A DNA stretch of 64,000 nt from Heterohyrax brucei (GCA_028571685.1 CM053143.1:139968829-140032828), one strand, 5' to 3'. Positions 10,182 to 22,159 are shown, counted from the stretch's first letter. Translations and numbers: made by a program. The notes: generated by a model not told the origin, from the letters alone.

Positions 10182-12640
10182 TTTTTTTTTCTTTCTTTCT
10201 TTTTATTATGACTAAGTGAAAATGTACATTCCCATACAAATTTACATGCCCCCCTATATGCAGCTTCCACTGCTCTCCCTGCCTGGTGACAGCACACTAT
10301 TCCCCTCTGCTCCATGCATGTCTCATCTTCCCAACAGTTTCCTTTCCCCTCCTCTCCATCCACTCCCCTTACTCTAGCCAGAGGTCAGCAGGATGATATC
10401 CTACAGATGCACAGAACCATAAAGTGCATCCAATATATGCTCACTCTGCATCCAAGTCCAATCCATTCGTGTCAAAAAAGCAGACTTTCATTATGATTTA
10501 TGGACAAGGGCAGCATCAGAGCCAGGGGCCAGATTCCCAGGGGAACCCGGAAACCACTGGACCATCAACTGTGGTCTTTTAGTGGATCTCAGGTGCACCC
10601 CTTTTTATTCTTGTGTTGCCAGTGAGACTCAACTTTGTGAGTTCCATCACGCTGTCACAGGTGGTGGCCAGGCACCATCCAGTTCTTCCGGTCCCAAGTC
10701 GATGTAAGCACCCACTCATGTGGGTCTCTCTATCTTCTGGGTTCTCTTTCCCCCATGTCGTTTTGGTCCTCAGTGAGCATCCATTCCTGCTGAGTTGGGA
10801 CCATTTTCTGTGCCCTCGGATGGCAGCTAGGCAGCTTTTAAGACCCCAGACACCACTCACCAATGTAGGGTGCAGAGAGCCCTCTTAGCAATACACTAGT
10901 TGTGCCAATTGGCCTCGATTTCGCCTAACAGCATGGTCCCCTGCCCCCTGCCCCCTGCCCCAGCTACTCTGACCTTGCAATATTGGGTTAAGATGGAAGG
11001 AGTATTCAAGTTATGTTGAAGTCCACTTAATATTGTTCTTGTTGCTAATGTGCGCTGTCACCGATTTCACCCAACCAAATTTCTACCAACTATCTAAACT
11101 AAACCCTCCCCACCTCACACTCTCTCCCTCCCCTCCCTCACAGCCATCAAAGAGTCTTTTCTTCTTTGCATAAGTCTGTTTTTGAGTTTTTATCGTACAG
11201 GTCTCATACAATATTTGTCCTTTTGTCACTGACTACTTTCACTCAACATAATGTCTCCCAGTTGAAACCAGGTTATGAGATGTCTCATGGAATCATCATT
11301 GTTCTTTATCATTGTGCAGTGCTCCATTGAGTATATATACCATAGTTTACCTATCCATTCTTCTGTTGTTGGGCATCTGGGTTGATTCCATCTTTTTGCT
11401 ATCGAGGACTGTGCTGCAATAAACATCCCTGTGCATGTATCCGTTGGTGTGAAAGGCCTTGATTCTGTAGGATATATTCCAAGTAGTGGAATTACTGGGT
11501 CAAATGGTATATCTAGATCCATTTTTTTAACGAAGTGCCATATCGCTTTTCAAAGAGGCTGGACTGTTTTGCAAACCCACCAACAGTGTAGGAAAGTTCC
11601 ATTTTCTCCACAGCCTCTCCAGCGTTTCTTGTTTTGTGTTTTTTGGATCATGGCCAACCTTGTTGGGGTGAGATGGTATCTCACTGTAGTTTTGATCTGA
11701 CTTTCTTTAATAATTAAAGATCGTGAACATGTCCTCATGTGCTTTTTGGCTGCCTGGATCTCCTCTTTAGAGAAATATCTGTCCATCTGCTTTGCCCATC
11801 ACTTAATTGGATGATTTATCTTCTTATTGATATTTTATAGTACCTTATAGACTATGGAGATCAGGTGTCAGTCTGATATAGAGTTGTCAAATAGTTTTTA
11901 ACATTCTGTAGGTGGCCTTTTAACTCTTGTGATAAAGTCTTTGGTTGAGCAAAAGTGTTTGATTCTTAGTAGTTCCCATTTATCTATTTTCTCTTCTGTT
12001 GATTGTGGTTTGTTTGACAGATTTTGAAGTCTGTTTACATTGTGTATTAAAACTTCCATTGTTGTTCTTACTTTTTCTTGGATGAGCTTTATCATTTTAG
12101 ATTTGATATTTAGGTCTTTTATCCAGTTTGAGTTGGTTTTGTATAAGATGTAAGATATGGACCTTGTTTCAATTCATTGCAGATGGATATTCAGTTTTGC
12201 CAGCACCATTTGTTGAAGAGATTGTTTTTACCCCAGTTTAGTATCTTACGGCCTTTGTCGAATATCAGCTGTTCATAGGCAGATAGTGTCATCTCTGGGG
12301 TCCCAATTCTGTTCCATGGATTGATCTGTCTGTTCTTGTACCAGTACCATGCTGTTTTGACCACTGTGGTTCTGAAGTTGGGTAATGAGTGGACTCCCAG
12401 TGTGTTCTTCTTCTTTGGTAGTACTTTACTTATCTGGGGTTTCTTCCCTTTCTAAACAAAATTGGTTATTTGTTTCTCCATCTCATTAAAAAATGACACT
12501 GGAACTTGTATTGGGATTGCATTATATAAGTAGATTGCTTTGGGTAAAATAGAAATTTTCACAATGTTAAGTCTTCCTATCCATGAGCAGGGTAGGTTTC
12601 TCTGTTTATCTAAGTTTCTCTTAGTTTCTTGTTTAAGGAG
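10182..12640 (-). mobile_element. L1 LINE, antisense, 5'-truncated, inserted in an RTE
   Basis: Starts with a T-rich run, then the elephant-type L1 3' UTR (tract near 10900-10965 with repeated 'cccctgc'), then antisense ORF2. Minus frames show ORF2 C-terminal sequence: 11226-11522 ('PFDPVIPLLGIYPTE', 'LWYIYSMEHCTMIKN'), 11550-11786 ('DRYFSKEEIQAAKKHM') and 12452-12700 ('[20 protein letters not shown]'). Truncated within the reverse transcriptase region. Flanks 'tttaaggggatctttt' (about 10170-10185) and 'tttaaggagaactttt' (12632-12647) look like the target-site duplication. Confidence 0.9.
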
Positions 12641-14925
12641 AACTTTTGCAGTAGCTTTGGCAATGCAATATGTTTTTGATTTCTTGACTACTGTTTCCAT
12701 GGGAATCGATCATGGATCCAGATAAAATGAAATTCTTGAAAACTTCAGTATTTTCTCCACTTATTACAATGTTGCTTATTAGTCCATTTGTGAGGACTTT
12801 TGTTTTCTTTACTTTGAGGGAAAATCCCTACAGAAAGCTGTCTTTGATCTCATCAGTAAATGCTTTAAGTTCTCTTTACTTCCAGCAAGCAAAGTTGTAT
12901 CATCTGCACATCATAGGTTGTTAATGAGTCTTTTTACAATCCTGACACTGCATTCTTCTTCATATAGTTCAGTTTCTCAGATTATTTGCTCAGCATACAG
13001 ATTGAATAAGTATGGTAAAGATATACAACCCTGATGCAAACCTTTCATGATTTTAAACCACAGAGTATCTCTTTGTTCTGTTCAAATGACTGCCTCTTGG
13101 TCTATGTACTGGTTCCTCGTGAGTATAATTAAGTGTTCTAAAATTCCCATTATATAAAGTGTTATCCATAATTTGTTCTCATTTGTGCAGTTGAAGTCAG
13201 TTAAACATAGGTAAGTACCTTTCTGGCATTCTGTGTTATCAGCTAAGATCTATCCGATATCAGCAATGATATTACTTGTTCTGTGTCTTCTTATGTATCT
13301 GGCTTGAATTTTTGGCAATTCCTTGTGGCTTGTTGATGTACTGCTGCAAATATTTTTGAATTATGTTCAAAGTAATTTTATTGCTTGCGATAGTAATGAT
13401 GCTGTTCAATAATTTCTTCATTTCACTGAATCAGCTTTCTTTGGAATAGTCATGTATATGGATCTCTTCTAATCAGTTGACCAGATAGCATTCTTCCAAA
13501 TTTCTATGCATAAATGAGTAAGTGCTTCCAGCATTATACCTGTTTGATGAAACATTGCAGTTGATATTCTGTCCATTTCTGGAATCTTATTATTAACCAA
13601 TGTCTTTAGTGCAGCTCAGATCTGACTCAACAGCACTTGGCTTTGGCTTTAGTGCAGCTTGGACTTCTTCCTTCAGTACCGCAGGTTCTTGATCATACTA
13701 CTCCAGAAATGGTTTAACACTGACCAGTTATTTTTAGCATGGTGAATATATATATTTCTTCCACCTTCTTTTGATGCTTCCTGTGTCATTCAAATTTTTT
13801 GCCCTTCAATAGTGCAACTCAAGGCTTGAACTTTTTCTTCACTTCTTTAAGCTTGAGAAATATTAAGTATGTTCTTTCCTTTTGATTTTCTACCTCTAGG
13901 TCTTCACCCATTTCATTCTAATACTTTACTTTTTCTTCTTGAGTTGCCCTGTGAGATCCTCTGTTCTTTTACGTTATCGTTTCTTCCTCTTGATGTTTTA
14001 ATAACCATCTACTTGCTTCATCTGTAATGTCCTTGCACAGCATGTCTGGTTTTCAGTCGTTCTTCAGATAGTCTTAAATTCAGATGTGATAATACTCAAG
14101 GTTTCACTTTGCTTCTTATGGACTTGATTTGATTTTCTTAGCTTCAACTTGAACTTGCATATGAATAACTGATGGTCTGTTTTATAATGAGCTCTAGGCT
14201 TTGTTCTGACTGAAACGGTGTTGAGCTTTTCCATCTTCTCTTTCCACAGATAAAGTTGATTTTATTTCTGTGTGTTCATTCTGGCAGGACCATATGTATA
14301 GCTGCTGTTTATGTTGTTGAAAAAGTGTTTCCAATGATTGTGTCATTAGTCTTGCAGAATTCTGTCATGCCATCTCTGGTGCAATTTCCATCACTGAGAA
14401 CAGATTTTCCAACTAGTGATCCTTGTTCTTTGTTTCCAAATTTCATACTTCAATAACCAGTGGCTATTAATACATCCTGAATGTATGCTTGATGAATTTC
14501 AAGCTGCAGAAGTTGATAAAAATCTTCAATTTTTTCATCTTTGTATTAGTGGTTGGTGAGTAAATCTGAATAGTGTTTGTGTTAACTGGCCTTCCTTGTA
14601 GGCATATAGGTATTATCCTATTACAACACGTATTTCAGAATGGATCTTGAAATGTTCTTTTTGGCAATGAATGTGATGACATTCATTTTCAATTTGTCAT
14701 TCATAGCCTAGTAGACCGTACCATTGTCTGATTCAAAATGGCTGAAACCAGCCCGTTCCAGCTCACTAATGCCCAGGATATCAGTCTTTAAACATCTCAT
14801 TTCATCTTTGACAACCTCCAGTTTTCTTAGATTTGTAGACTCTTATTTCTGTTATTAGTATATGTTTGCAGATGTTTCTTCTCCTTTTAGGCATGACACA
14901 TCAAAGGTCCTGCTTTTCTTGTTTT
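12641..14925 (-). mobile_element. RTE/BovB-type LINE, antisense, middle and 5' part (right of L1 insertion)
   Basis: Continues the RTE interrupted at 10181: 'gatttcttgactactgtttc', the antisense of the reverse transcriptase active-site area ('gtatcatctgcacatcatag', read in sense as C-ADD instead of the expected Y-ADD), then the linker and the endonuclease region ('tttgtttccaaatttcatac', 'cactaatgcccaggatatca'), ending near 'aggcatgacacatc'. Many stops and frameshifts make it a dead copy. With the left part it forms a nearly complete RTE. Confidence 0.88.
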
Positions 14926-15150
14926 GCTTCTCTGTTATTATGGCTATGTCTTAATTATTTATAGGTTTTTATCTTCTACTTTTCCATTTTAGAATTTCTC
15001 TTTTATCATACAATAGATTTTATCATGTTTCTAAGTCAGTCAACATGTTGGCTTTTGCTTCTATACCATGAAATAAGGGCAGGAATACCTATTCTTCTCT
15101 GTATCCTCTCCTACAGCATGAAGAACAATTCTCTACAGAATGTGAAAAAA

Positions 15151-15336
15151 ATCAAACTAGTTGTCATCCATTAGACTTCCACTCATGGCAATCTTACGCA
15201 TGTCAGGGTAGAACTTGCATCATAGGGTTTCAGTGGCTGATTTTTCAGAAGCCAGTCACCAGGACTTTCTTCCAAGGAAACCCTGGGTGAACTCAAAATT
15301 CCAACCTTTCAGTTATCAACCAAGTGCATTAACTAT
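15151..15336 (-). mobile_element. AfroSINE-type SINE, long form, antisense
   Basis: Reads 'ccactcatggcaatcttacg', 'catagggtttcagtggctga', 'cagaagccagtcaccaggac' and 'gtgcattaacta'. The head end abuts a sense SINE tail. Confidence 0.75.
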
Positions 15337-15385
15337 AGGATCACCATGAGTCGGATCCGACTCGACGGCACTTGGCCTTGGCTGC
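15337..15385 (+). mobile_element. AfroSINE tail fragment, sense, close to consensus
   Basis: About 49 bp of tail only: 'ggatcaccatgagtcggatc' then 'cgactcgacggcacttgg'. It keeps CpG sites that neighbouring copies have lost, so it may be young. It is joined head-on to an antisense copy with no head of its own. Confidence 0.65.
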
Positions 15386-15611
15386 CCAGGAACTTCTTAC
15401 ATAGTATATGATCCCTCAAACTATGATTAAGCTTTGTTTATGTGGTGGGAGTCATACGTGGTGTCTGCAAAGTTTATTTCAAAACTCAATCGTCTTTTTT
15501 TTATTCCTCCCGTGAAAGTCAGCCATTCATGAAGTCTTTTCTTGAAGACTTATCAGCAGATTTTTACTGTCTTTTTTTCCACCTTGAGAAGGAATGTTGA
15601 TATTCAGACCA

Positions 15612-15830
15612 CTGTTGTTGCTGCTGAAGCTGCTATAAGTAGAGTCAATTCCAACTCACAGTGACCCTAGGGACAACATAATCAGGCACTGGCTGGTCCT
15701 GCACCATCCTCACAGTTGTTTCTATACATGAGCCCATTGTTGGAGCTGCTGTGTCAGTCCATCCATTAAGATGGAGTTTTGACTTACCCTCTACTTTATC
15801 AGGCAAGATGTCCTTCTCTGTTAAAGGATA
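15612..15830 (-). mobile_element. RTE 3' end fragment, antisense
   Basis: Matches the extreme RTE 3' end in antisense: 'gagtcaattccaactcacag', 'caggcactggctggtcctgc', 'catgagcccattgttgga' and 'caggcaagatgtccttctc'. Severely 5' truncated. Confidence 0.7.
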
Positions 15831-16420
15831 TTTCTGGATTGGAATTTGAAACTAAGAAGTCATTAAACTTCTGAAATGTTTTTTCTGGACAAACTGAAAA
15901 TGCTACTTTTTTGGTAGCATTCATTAGAAAGAAGAGGATACTTTTACAGTGTGTCTTTTAAGTGCATTCCATTGAGGAGATGAAAATGCTTTTATATGGC
16001 CTTTACAAAGACAGCAGTGTTTCCCTGCCGGGTGTGATTTCCCTGGCTGGTGGGCACAGTTCTACGAAGTCTTTCTTTGGTGACGAAACTTAGTATTTGG
16101 CATCCAAAGGTGACATCATACCTATCTAATTTTCGGTAAATCACGCCTTTGGTTAGATTGGTTGAATTTCAAATGAAGGGGAAAATTGGAGGACACAGTT
16201 CATTTTGATCATACCTTGGTCCACGCAGACAAAAATCCAATAGCTGTCACCACGTCATGAAAACAGTACACTAAAGAAACAAACTGTGAAGTATCACAAG
16301 CCAATTCTACAAGGCTGAGTTAGCTGGAGGTGGGCAACAGGGCCTGTTAAAATGCTTACTGAATGGTTCCTACTGTAGTCTTCTAAGTATTCCTGTCCTA
16401 AGTAAGGCTGATTCAGGGCT
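15831..16420. other. No recognised repeat
   Basis: I see no familiar repeat or coding signal in this stretch. Confidence 0.35.
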
Positions 16421-16582
16421 AGCAAAAAACCAGTTGCCACTGAGTCAGTTCTGATTCATGGTGATCCCTTGTATTTCATAGCATTTTCAAAGCAATAACC
16501 TTTCAAAAGCAGCTCACCAGGCCTCCGTTTTAAGACACACCTGGGTGGATTCAAATCAGTTCAAATCACCTGAATGCTTGAG
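16421..16582 (-). mobile_element. AfroSINE-type SINE, long form, antisense
   Basis: 'agttgccactgagtcagttc', 'cttgtatttcatagcatttt', 'aagcagctcaccaggcctcc' and 'acacctgggtggattcaaat'. The head end is blurred by a short local duplication of 'gttcaaatca'. Confidence 0.75.
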
Positions 16583-16774
16583 CACAGCCTACATACTCCC
16601 CACCAGTCTTTCCTGAGGGATCCTCCAGCATCCATCCCCCCATCCCTGCACACTCAGGGACTGATATACTTACCAGCTCAAGGCCACCCTTACCTGAAGT
16701 TCTAGCAAACAAAATTATAAAAAAGATCTCTTCCTATTCATTGGTTTTAAATTTATCAGTTGTGTTTCAGAGGT

Positions 16775-16920
16775 AAAATTTCATTTTATATATACATAAA
16801 TATATATCTCATTATCTACTTATGAAAATTTCATTATTATATATATTACATATAATGAAATTTTTAGGTGCATATATATGTATATACACATATATATACA
16901 CACACACGCATATATAATTA
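16775..16920. repeat. AT-rich microsatellite with a 13-bp perfect hairpin
   Basis: Interrupted (TA)n and (CA)n tracts. Inside lies an inverted repeat: 'aaaatttcattat' at 16825-16837 and its exact complement 'ataatgaaatttt' at 16852-16864, with a further copy of the left arm just upstream near 16776. Confidence 0.8.
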
Positions 16921-16970
16921 GAAAGCACTTCTTTAATAATGGACTTCTTTCTCAGTGCCAGCTACTCTGT

Positions 16971-17173
16971 GACCTGGTGTCAAAGTGGTTAAGTACCCAG
17001 CTGCCAACCAAAAGGTCAGCAGTTTCAATCCACCAGTGGCTCCCCAGGAAAAGACCTGGCAACCTGCTCCGTAAAGGTCATGGCCTTTACAGAGTAGGCT
17101 GGGCTGTACTGGGACAGTTCTACTCTGTCATTTGGGTTGCAGTGAGTCAGAATTGATACTTAACAAAGGTTTT
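16971..17173 (+). mobile_element. AfroSINE-type SINE, long form, sense
   Basis: 'gtggttaagtacccagctgc', 'caaaaggtcagcagtttcaa', 'caggaaaagacctggcaacc' and 'agtgagtcagaattgatac'. It carries a local duplication of the 'aaaggtcatggcctttac' region. Confidence 0.85.
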
Positions 17174-17183
17174 CAGACAAGTA

Positions 17184-17388
17184 GAGACCCTGAGTGGTAC
17201 AGCGGTTAACAGTCTCAGTGCTGATGTGAAGGAAGGAGGTTAAAATCTACCCAGAAGGGCTTTGGAAGAAAGATCTGGCAAACTCCCTCTGAAAAATCAG
17301 CCATCAAGAACTCTAGCAGCATAGTTCTAGGACACGCATGAGGTCACCATGAGTCAGAGCTGACTTGATGGCAGCTGGTAGCAGTGGA
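17184..17388 (+). mobile_element. AfroSINE-type SINE, long form, sense
   Basis: 'gaccctgagtggtacagcgg', 'gaagaaagatctggcaaact', 'tcagccatcaagaactctag' and the tail 'caccatgagtcagagctgac'. It sits in tandem with the preceding sense copy. Confidence 0.85.
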
Positions 17389-18127
17389 TTCAGTAGGTTA
17401 ACAATGAGCCTGTTCTTGCCAGGACTGATTTGTGCATCCATTTCAAAAGCCCAGGACAGAGAGGAAAGGTAGAAAGAGGCAGCAAGCTCACTACAGGCAT
17501 AAAGGTTCATCTTTCTGGATCAGCGTCATAAGAGTCCAGAGAAGCATGACTGCCTTGGCCTTGCCCAACTTTTAGCCTCACATTCTTCCTAAGACACCTG
17601 AATTCCACTCCACTCTATCTAGTGTCCTGTTCAAAAGTGATAATAAGATGCAGAAATATGTTCCTTCTGGGCAAGTTAAAAAAAAGTGGGTTTTCCAGGA
17701 TGCTGTAGAGTTGGAGGCAGAGACATTGTCCAGGGTCAACTGGGCACTGGTAGTGTCCCCACCATCTCCCCCAGCCCAATGAGGATGTGGTTTTACTGAT
17801 GCTGAGTTCAGCTCAAGAACCAGGAGAGTCTAGTGTTTGTAAACAGTCTCACATGTACGTAGATTGTTGATATAGCTTCTTCCTGCATGGTCCGCTGAGC
17901 CTGAGGTTAAAGCTGAGTGGTGGAGCAAGTTCCAGGCCACTTTCTCAACTCTTGGCTGAACCCTACCTGGCCAGAGTGTGTGGCCAGTAGCCATGCATAG
18001 CGATGAACCCAGGAGCAGAGGAGAAATCTCATTAAGATACACTTCACCTGCTCATGCTTGACACTACTGCTTCTCTTCCCCATTCTGAATAAATAAGTTG
18101 TGCTGTAGTGCCTACATGTGCATGCAA
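17389..18127. other. No recognised repeat
   Basis: Nothing recognisable as repeat, exon or RNA gene in about 0.7 kb. Confidence 0.35.
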
Positions 18128-18157
18128 TGTGTGTGTGTATGTGCATGTATGTGTGTG
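18128..18157. repeat. Short (TG)n microsatellite
   Basis: Interrupted TG and TATG units. Confidence 0.8.
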
Positions 18158-18399
18158 AAATCGTTTCAATGAGTCCATACTCAATGAAGTAGTACTCTTA
18201 AGGTACTGCAGCTGTATTACAGCCTGGGAGAGAGGTGGAGGGATGAAGGTGATTGTGTTTGGGGGACTCAAGTGATGCAAAGAAACATGGCCTGCATCAC
18301 TGGCATCACTGGTATTCAAAAAATGTGTAGCCTAATATGGACTAAAAAGACAAAAACATGGGACAACCCACGGCCAATAAGTAGTACAAAAAAAAAGGT

Positions 18400-18650
18400 A
18401 CTAAGAATTGAAAGAGCGTGAAGACAGAGAGGAAGAGTAAGACAATGCTATTGGCAAGAACAGCCTGAGAGGCAGGGATCGTGAGAAAAGGACTCTCGGT
18501 CTGAGTCTTGGAGGAACCTTAGGTTTGGGGTAAGCAGAGAGAAAGGTGAGCATTCCAGCAAAAAGGACCAGTTTGTACAAAGGCATGGAGCTGGGAAAGA
18601 GTACAGAATGTTCAGGCACAGAGAGGGAACAGGGAGTTCAGGTCCTAGGA
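18400..18650 (+). mobile_element. L2-like or other old repeat fragment
   Basis: The run 'gtgagcattccagcaaaaag', 'tttgtacaaaggcatggagc' and 'gggaaagagtacagaatgtt' resembles a mammalian-wide old repeat ('gcattccaggcagag...caaaggc...ggaaagagca'), which I associate with L2. Low identity. Confidence 0.35.
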
Positions 18651-18739
18651 ATGACTCCATGATCAGTTATTTCTGGGAAAGTCCACTTACCACTTCATGT
18701 GTCAATCAATCAGTAATCAATAAATAAGCAATAGAAGTC

Positions 18740-19229
18740 TGTTATTGATTGACTTGTATCCCCCTAAAAATTTATGTCAACTTGGCTAGTGCTCGATTCC
18801 AAGTACTGTATGATTGTCCTCCGTTTTGTCATTTGATATGATTTCCCTATGTTTTATAAATTCTATTTCTGTGATTTTAATGAGGCTGGACTCAGTCTAC
18901 AGGATTAGCTTGTGCCTTGAGTCAATTTATTTTGAGACACAAAAGAGAGAAGCAAGCAAAGAGACATGGATTTCCTAACACCAAGAACCAACAGCCGGCA
19001 GAATAGCTACTCTTTGGACCAGGAGTATGTGCAGCGAGAAGCTCCCAGATCAGGGTAGGATTGATGGCAACAACTTTCCTCCAGAGCCAACAGAGAGACA
19101 AAGTCTTCCTCTGGAGCTGGCACCCTGAATTTGGACTACTAGGCTCCTAGACTGTGAGAGAGTAAATTTTCTTTGTGAAGACATCCATTTGTAGTTTTTC
19201 TCTTATAGCCGCACCTGATGACTAAGACA
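18740..19229 (+). mobile_element. MaLR-like solo LTR with perfect 5-bp target duplication
   Basis: Starts TG ('tgttattgattgac'), has 'aatttatgtcaacttggcta', 'gagacacaaaagagagaagc' and 'cctgaatttggactactagg', and ends 'gatgactaagaca' (CA). The 5 bases on each side are identical: 'aagtc' at 18735-18739 and 19230-19234, as expected for ERVL/MaLR integration. No internal retroviral region remains. Same family as 49417-49934 and, in antisense, 48250-48746. Confidence 0.85.
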
Positions 19230-19479
19230 AAGTCTTACAGATATGTGGAAGGCTGTGAGTTAAGTGGGGAGATTAAGAAAGCACTTTCACTTACTTCAGT
19301 ATGAAAGGAATAATAAAATACACAACGAGAGTTGCCAGGGAAATCCTGTGTGGCTAATTAATGTGGTAAAGCAAGATGCTTAAGTCTGGTTGCCATGCTT
19401 ACACTCACTGTGTTTGCAGAATGATCTAAGTCCCCCTCTTGAGCCTTTTTAAGGTCTCATAAGAGATCTGTTCTCTGGT

Positions 19480-20205
19480 ACAGAAGTCGTGGTGGTTGGG
19501 CTAGAGATAGCTGGATCTGATTCAGACCATGTCTATGACATTTTCTAGCCATGCAATTTTTGTCAAATTATTTCACCTCCCTGAGCTTCAGTCTTCTTAT
19601 CTATAAATGGGAATCCTATAAACAGTACTATTTTCATCTCAGTTCTCCTGAGGAGCAAAACCAGTCAAGCATGTATAGTGAAATTGGCTCATATATTCTG
19701 GGAGCTGGCAAGTCTCAAATTGGTGCATCAAATAACAAACTGGAGACTTATCCTTGCTCATGTGCTTGCAGGGTCTGACTGAACCCCAAATCACAGGTCG
19801 GGTGCCGGGCTGAAGATTTTGGCAGGCTTATATCTCAGGAATCTGAAGTCAAGTGACTAGAAGAATGCAGGGTTGAAAAAGAGAAAGAGAGCGTCTTGGA
19901 TAAACATCCATTTATATACTGGAGGCAGGACACACCATCAAGGAAACTCCTTTTCAACTGATTGGCTGATCACATTAAATTGTATCCTGGGGGTGATTAT
20001 ATTATACTGCATTATGGAGGAACAATCAGTCCAATGTCTGCCAGACCATGGAGAATCATTGTCTAGCCAGCCTGACAGACAATATTAACCATCACAAGTA
20101 TGAACTTCAAAAGATTGTTGTAAGTTTACTGAGTAAATGCCTGTGATAAACTAAGCCCAGTGCTCAGCACCATTACTCAAGAAATGTTAGCTATCATTAT
20201 TATTA
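19480..20205 (+). mobile_element. MIR SINE split by an LTR-like element
   Basis: Left part about 19480-19636 ('aaattatttcacctccctga', 'cttcttatctataaatggga'); right part about 20097-20205 ('gattgttgtaagtttactga', 'ccagtgctcagcaccattac', 'gaaatgttagctatcatta'). The two are colinear in MIR. Confidence 0.7.
19637..20096. mobile_element. LTR-like element inserted in a MIR
   Basis: Begins 'tcagttctcctgaggagcaa' and ends 'attaaccatcaca', matching in order a common mammalian LTR-like repeat ('attggctcatatattctggg', 'ttttcaactgattggctgat'). The family name and orientation are uncertain. Confidence 0.55.
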
Positions 20206-20253
20206 CATGATGGAGGAAGGTTGTTAGTGGTCTCTGCCTCTGCTTCATAGGTA

Positions 20254-20408
20254 CCCCAAATCCCGCTGCCGTCAAGTTGCTTCTGACTGATAACCATTCT
20301 ACGGATCGGGTAGAACTGTCCCATAGGGTTTCCAGAGGGTGGCTGGTGGATCTGAACCGCCAGTCTTTGGGTTAGCAGCTGAACTCTTAACCACCGCACC
20401 ACCAACAT
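20254..20408 (-). mobile_element. AfroSINE-type SINE, short form, antisense
   Basis: 'ctgccgtcaagttgcttctg', 'tcccatagggtttccagagg', 'gtctttgggttagcagctga' and 'ctcttaaccaccgcaccacc'. Confidence 0.85.
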
Positions 20409-21104
20409 TCTGCCACATGGGTAGTAAGACTTAAATGACTTATAAGGCCCCTGTGATTGAATGTTAATTGATTCCCCAGTATCTGTTCTTCACTTCTTCC
20501 TTTTTAGTTAACCTTTAATTTTATTCAACATAGCAGTGCACCCAGATTAAACACATACACACAATTATTTTTCCTCCCTTCCCTCTCTGCTAGGGCTTAT
20601 CAGGTCCCGGTCAATGAGATGTAAGCATAAGACATGCCCTCTAGAAAGCTGTTTAAGCAAGTGTACTCAGCAGACACACACCGTTTATCCTTGCCACTCT
20701 TCCTCCTTCTTCCTGCCTGAATATACATGCAATGGCTAAAGCTTCAGTGGCCTGGTTGAACCCCATGGTGATTTTAAACACGGAAATCTTGAAACAAGGG
20801 ATGGACAGACAATAAGCAGATGCATTAGGGAGGTTTCTGGATCCCAGAGGATGATATAGCAGCATGCTAATCCTGGGCTACCTACCTTACATTATTCCTT
20901 TTTATGTAACAAGCATAAAGTACCTATTTTAAGTTGCTTTTTTAAAAAAACTTTGATGTGCATCACTTTTTATTTTTTGATTGAAATCAGCGCATTCCTC
21001 CCTGACAAAAAATATGACTGGGGCTAGAACCCGCTGGCTGAACAACAGGATCCCTAGGTTCTTTCCCTCCCCTGACCTCTCTCCTTTTCTCTCTCCCATG
21101 CTAT
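20409..21104. other. No recognised repeat
   Basis: No confident repeat or exon assignment. Confidence 0.35.
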
Positions 21105-21530
21105 CACACACCATTTGAATGGTGACCTCCAAAAAAAGATACATTTCTATCCTAATCGCCAGAACCCGTGAATATGGCCTTACTTGGAAAAAGAGTCTTT
21201 GCACTTGTAATTAAGTTAAGAATCTTGAGACTATCCTGGTAGGCCCTAAATCTGATGACAAGTGACCTTATAAGAGACACCCAGAAGAGCGCATAGACAG
21301 AAGGAGAGGAGGCAACGTGGACACGCAGGCAGAGATTGGAGAGGACTGTGAAATGCTGACAGCCACCAGAACCTAGACAAGGCAAAGAAACGATTCTCCT
21401 CTAGAACTTCCAGGGAGGGAATAGACCTTTTGACACTGACTTTTTGACTCTTAGCCAGGGAGATATGTTTCTGCTGTTTCGAGTTCCCAGTTAGCGGTAA
21501 TTTGTTGCAGCAACCACAGGAAACTAATGC
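21105..21530 (+). mobile_element. MLT1-type MaLR LTR, sense
   Basis: Order of a MLT1A-like LTR: 'ttgaatggtgacctccaaaa', 'gtgaatatggccttacttgg', 'tgcacttgtaattaagttaa', 'gaccttataagagacaccca' and the end 'ggaaactaatgc'. Placental-wide and fairly complete. Confidence 0.8.
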
Positions 21531-22159
21531 GCACCAACAGTGAACTACATCCCAGGCTTCCATTGTGCAATGTTGGGGCCTTGAACCCTCGGGAACTCCT
21601 CAGTAAATTCATCCTAAAGCAAAGGGCATGTTCTCATACCAGAAACCCGCAGGCCACGCACTCTTTCTCTCTGAGGCAGAAAGAAGCAGGCCCATAACTT
21701 TGACATTCCCTGCATATTCCCACTGAAGAACTCTGTAAACAGCTGTGTTCCAGCAGCAGCTGCAGCCCTGCCATACACAGGAGAGTAAAACCATTTGTAA
21801 CCCATCTGGGGAGCACAGCCAGATCCTCTTTGCTCTGAAATGTCTCCGAGTTTAGAAATCTAAACACATATTCCAGTTTGTCAAACTTCCTGAAGGACTG
21901 GGATATATTAGGTGGTTGCATAATACAGCCAAGTGACTACAGTGCCTGCGTCCTCCTCTCCTTCCACCCCAGTGCCAGGTCCAGCGTTAGGAGAGGAAGT
22001 GGGATGGAGAGGACTGGGGCTGGTGGATGGGAGGTGAGAGGTCTCGGAAGCAGAACCAGACATGCTCAAGAACTGAGAAACTTCTTAGGTGGCTGTGGAA
22101 AGAAAACCTGCTACACTGTTTTTGTCAAAACTGCAAAGCAATGTAGGGTGGTGCTTATG
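21531..22159. other. No recognised repeat
   Basis: Open frames of up to about 100 codons on both strands, none with a recognisable product. Confidence 0.35.

Noticed and set aside
18740..19229. Provirus with coding capacity
   Set aside because: Only a single LTR is present between the duplicated target bases; no internal retroviral sequence.
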